Below the pieces are notes generated by a model. The model made no database searches. It was not told where the DNA came from and saw only the letters and a program-made list of their open reading frames with translations. Shown here in pieces: positions 61,967 to 64,000 of a stretch of DNA of 64,000 bases. The position numbers and the translations under genes are program-made. The stretch spans positions 11,545,437 to 11,609,436 of the forward strand of contig JAXIVH010000008.1 of NCBI GenBank assembly GCA_036785325.1. Reading direction: 5' to 3'. Position 1 is the first letter of the stretch. Every line of letters starts with the position of its first letter. The DNA comes from Urophycis tenuis. Lineage: Eukaryota; Chordata; Actinopteri; Gadiformes; Phycidae.

Positions 61967-62491
61967 TCTGATTATTCCTCACCAATTATATAAAGATTAT
62001 GTCATGGATGATGATATCCACAGAGCTTCAGAGCTCCTTTCCCAGTGAGTGAGAATTTAGGACAAAATGTGCGCCTGGGGGATTTCTTCACAAGTGGGCC
62101 ACCAACTGGCTATTTGTGAAAACTGTAAAAATCACTCTGAAACAAGATTTTAAAGAGAATTTTAGTAAACACAAGTAGGTCTATGGTAAACAAGTCTCCC
62201 AACATACTACTACGGTACTCGTTAAACTGTGCAACTTTTGTAGGCCTATGTATTCTTTAATATTTCTATATTTGTATGCCTATCTTTTCTATGCGATATT
62301 GAAACAATGCTTCCGATTGAGCACATATAAGATTTACCAACCCTTTTGTAGGATGAAGGCTAAAGACACGGATTAAACTAAATCCCACGGTTACTGGACA
62401 TGCGCAGTTTGAAGAACATGGAAGGGTGATAGGCGATGATGCCGACTCCGCTCTTGAATGCCCTTTATATAATTGGTGAGGAATAATCAGA
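61967..62491. repeat. 29-bp perfect inverted repeat, arms 467 bp apart
   Basis: Arms are 61967-61995 (tctgattattcctcaccaat + tatataaag) and 62463-62491 (exact complement). The right arm contains TATATAA. The left arm is bracketed by near-copies of 'catggatgatatcca' (about 61950 and 62005). No transposon ends are evident. Confidence 0.8.
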
Positions 62492-63467
62492 AGAGGTAAG
62501 GTCTAACAAGTCTTACATGTTACGTGTATTTGTGTGTTTCCGGGTAAAACCTTTTTTTGGGGTGACTATGACTACTACAATTGATTATTAAACTTCAGCG
62601 TCCCGTGACAATTGATTGGGTGAACTGCCAGTTAAAGTGCTTTTACGTTATAAACCATGACCGACATCTAAAAGTAGCTGGCAGTAACATTTCAAGATAA
62701 TTTATTGGGGATTCTAGTCCAAATGTTTACTTGGTCGCCCAGTGTGAATATAATTATAAAGAGCGGTGACCCACTTGGCGAGTATAGCGATTGTTAAAAT
62801 TCAAGTCACCATGCAGTTACACAGGAAACCTCATGCAACGAAGGCCTACAGCACCTGATCACCCCACACATGGCACTAATAATAATTTTAAACAAATGAA
62901 AACAACCGGTTTTCCAATTTATATTTCAGTGGGTCAGTATAGAAAACGTAGTCATTATAATGGTTCTGAGCAAATGTCGACGCTAATTGGTTGAATTATG
63001 TTCCTTTCAATTATGTAATGATTAAAAATAGGCCTTATTCATATTGCACAGAACACTGTTTTCCATATAACCTCTTTACTGAGGTAATTGTGACATAAAA
63101 CACAGCAAATCCCCTTTTATGTAGACCACAATATGCCCTGATAATATTGTTATACCTTTTCTTGAAAAGTATATTAGAGGCATTATTGTTCTATCTCATT
63201 GAGATCCTATAGCAAATAATGTGTCATGTTTGTAGGGACCTTCAGAGCCAGTTTTGGCAGCACCACAGTCAGTGGACTGAATGAGTAAACTATGCCTCTT
63301 ATTTCTTGCCTGCTTCCTCCTCATCCATCCTGATTGGGCTTAACAAAGTACAATCTTATCGGATCATCATCATCATACATCTCCAAGACATCTCCAAGAC
63401 CTCCTCTTTTGGATCAATGAGTGCCCTTCACAACACAGAATTTAAAACTGTGGTGCCAGGTTAAAGC

Positions 63468-63759
63468 ATGTCTAAATGTGAGTTTATTGAGCTAAAGGAC
63501 CTTAGTACTAATGAGCCCATTGAGCTAGCTGCCCCGCAGGCCAAGCTAGCTAGGCCTGCACTAGCCACTGGACCGCCTCTACAATCCAATGCTGTGTACC
63601 TGGTGGGCGGTGCAGTCAGTGTTGAAGGGCCGCTGTTCCAGCCAAGGGACACTGGAAAGGGCCACAACTTCCAGCCCTGCAGCTACACCCATCTAACCTG
63701 GTGTGACTTGTGCGGGGAGTTCATCTGGGGTCTCTACAAGCAGAGCCTTTCCTGCAGAA
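63468..63759 (+). CDS. rassf1: RASSF1, A-type first coding exon (C1 domain), cut by right edge
   Basis: ATG at 63468 opens MSKCEFIELKDL, matching the RASSF1A start (MSGEPELIELREL). An extended linker is followed by the atypical C1 zinc-binding domain from about residue 69: GHNFQPCSYTHLTWCDLCGE then FIWGLYKQSLSC, with the His/Cys pattern of the family. The donor TGCAGAA|GTGAGT after 63759 leaves phase 1. The remaining C1 cysteines, Ras-association and SARAH domains lie beyond the window. RASSF1A is a scaffold for MST kinases and microtubules, lost in many human tumours. The A-type isoform is assigned because the C1 domain is in this exon. Confidence 0.9.
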
Positions 63760-64000
63760 GTGAGTAACGTGAGCCATCTAGGTTTTTAGAGTACTAAACC
63801 CAATAAACTAAGTCTACTAGTGGGATTATGGCACCGATGTGTGTGTGTTTGTGTGCTAATTAGCATGAGGGGATATTTGCATAATTTACTGTTTTTACAT
63901 TATTGCAGGGGGAGGGGTCATAAAATGAGCCTGTGAAGCCATTTCAGACTTACTATGAGGTCCTTGACTTGACTAGTTGTTTACATTTGTTTGGATAGAA

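Larger units (their letters stand above)
57479..63467. other. intergenic region between cyb561d2 and rassf1
   Basis: Six kilobases between divergent genes. It holds the cyb561d2 promoter side, a degenerate direct duplication (58115-58545), a LINE-like tail (59170-59330), BEL/Pao remnants, a SINE and a 29-bp inverted repeat. The stretches 58550-59160, 60500-61680 and 62500-63230 show no recognised coding sequence. Untranslated rassf1 exons could be hidden here, for example near TATATAA at 62467. Confidence 0.6.

Overview
The window is nuclear DNA from a vertebrate, almost certainly a teleost fish. Its genes are split by GT-AG introns and encode proteins recognisable as vertebrate Bassoon, BAP1, RAD54L2/ARIP4, CYB561D2 and RASSF1. 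The repeats are typical of fish: hAT-type miniature elements, tRNA-headed SINEs, L2-like LINE pieces, Ty3/gypsy and BEL/Pao remnants, and very long dinucleotide microsatellites. I see no prokaryotic operon, CRISPR array or complete virus. Exons were called by matching translations to remembered families and checking that every junction keeps phase; no alignment or transcript was available.

Layout, left to right. 1-31473 (minus strand) is the 5' part of bsn: exon 1 at 31295-31473, exon 2 (first zinc finger) at 19589-19991, exon 3 (second zinc finger plus a polyglutamine run) at 8934-9803. The gene runs out of the left edge inside an intron. Its introns hold most of the mobile DNA, including a gypsy element that carries a TTAA-flanked fold-back element. 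32826-39061 (minus) is a complete bap1: 17 coding exons, 736 codons plus stop, catalytic C91/H169/D184 all present, one GC-AG intron. 40835-54004 (plus) is a complete rad54l2: 21 coding exons, 1503 codons plus stop, all the Snf2 motifs I checked present. It is divergent from bap1 across about 1.8 kb. 56646-57478 (minus) is a complete three-exon cyb561d2, convergent with rad54l2. 57479-63467 is intergenic, with a degenerate 0.2-kb duplication, a BEL/Pao remnant, a SINE and a 29-bp inverted repeat. 63468-63759 (plus) is the first coding exon of an A-type rassf1, cut by the right edge.

All five genes have human orthologues on chromosome arm 3p21, where they are spread over megabases. Here they lie within about 55 kb, which looks like a compact version of an old vertebrate linkage group. 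They are not one pathway: bsn builds the presynaptic active zone, bap1 removes ubiquitin from histone H2A, rad54l2 is a Snf2 translocase acting on chromatin and TOP2, cyb561d2 is a transmembrane b-type haem reductase, and rassf1 is a microtubule/Hippo scaffold. I found no convincing undescribed biological system. The most unusual observations are the nested TTAA element, tandemly duplicated splice sites in bsn and rad54l2, the GC-AG intron in bap1, and a decayed tRNA-Trp abutting a truncated LINE.
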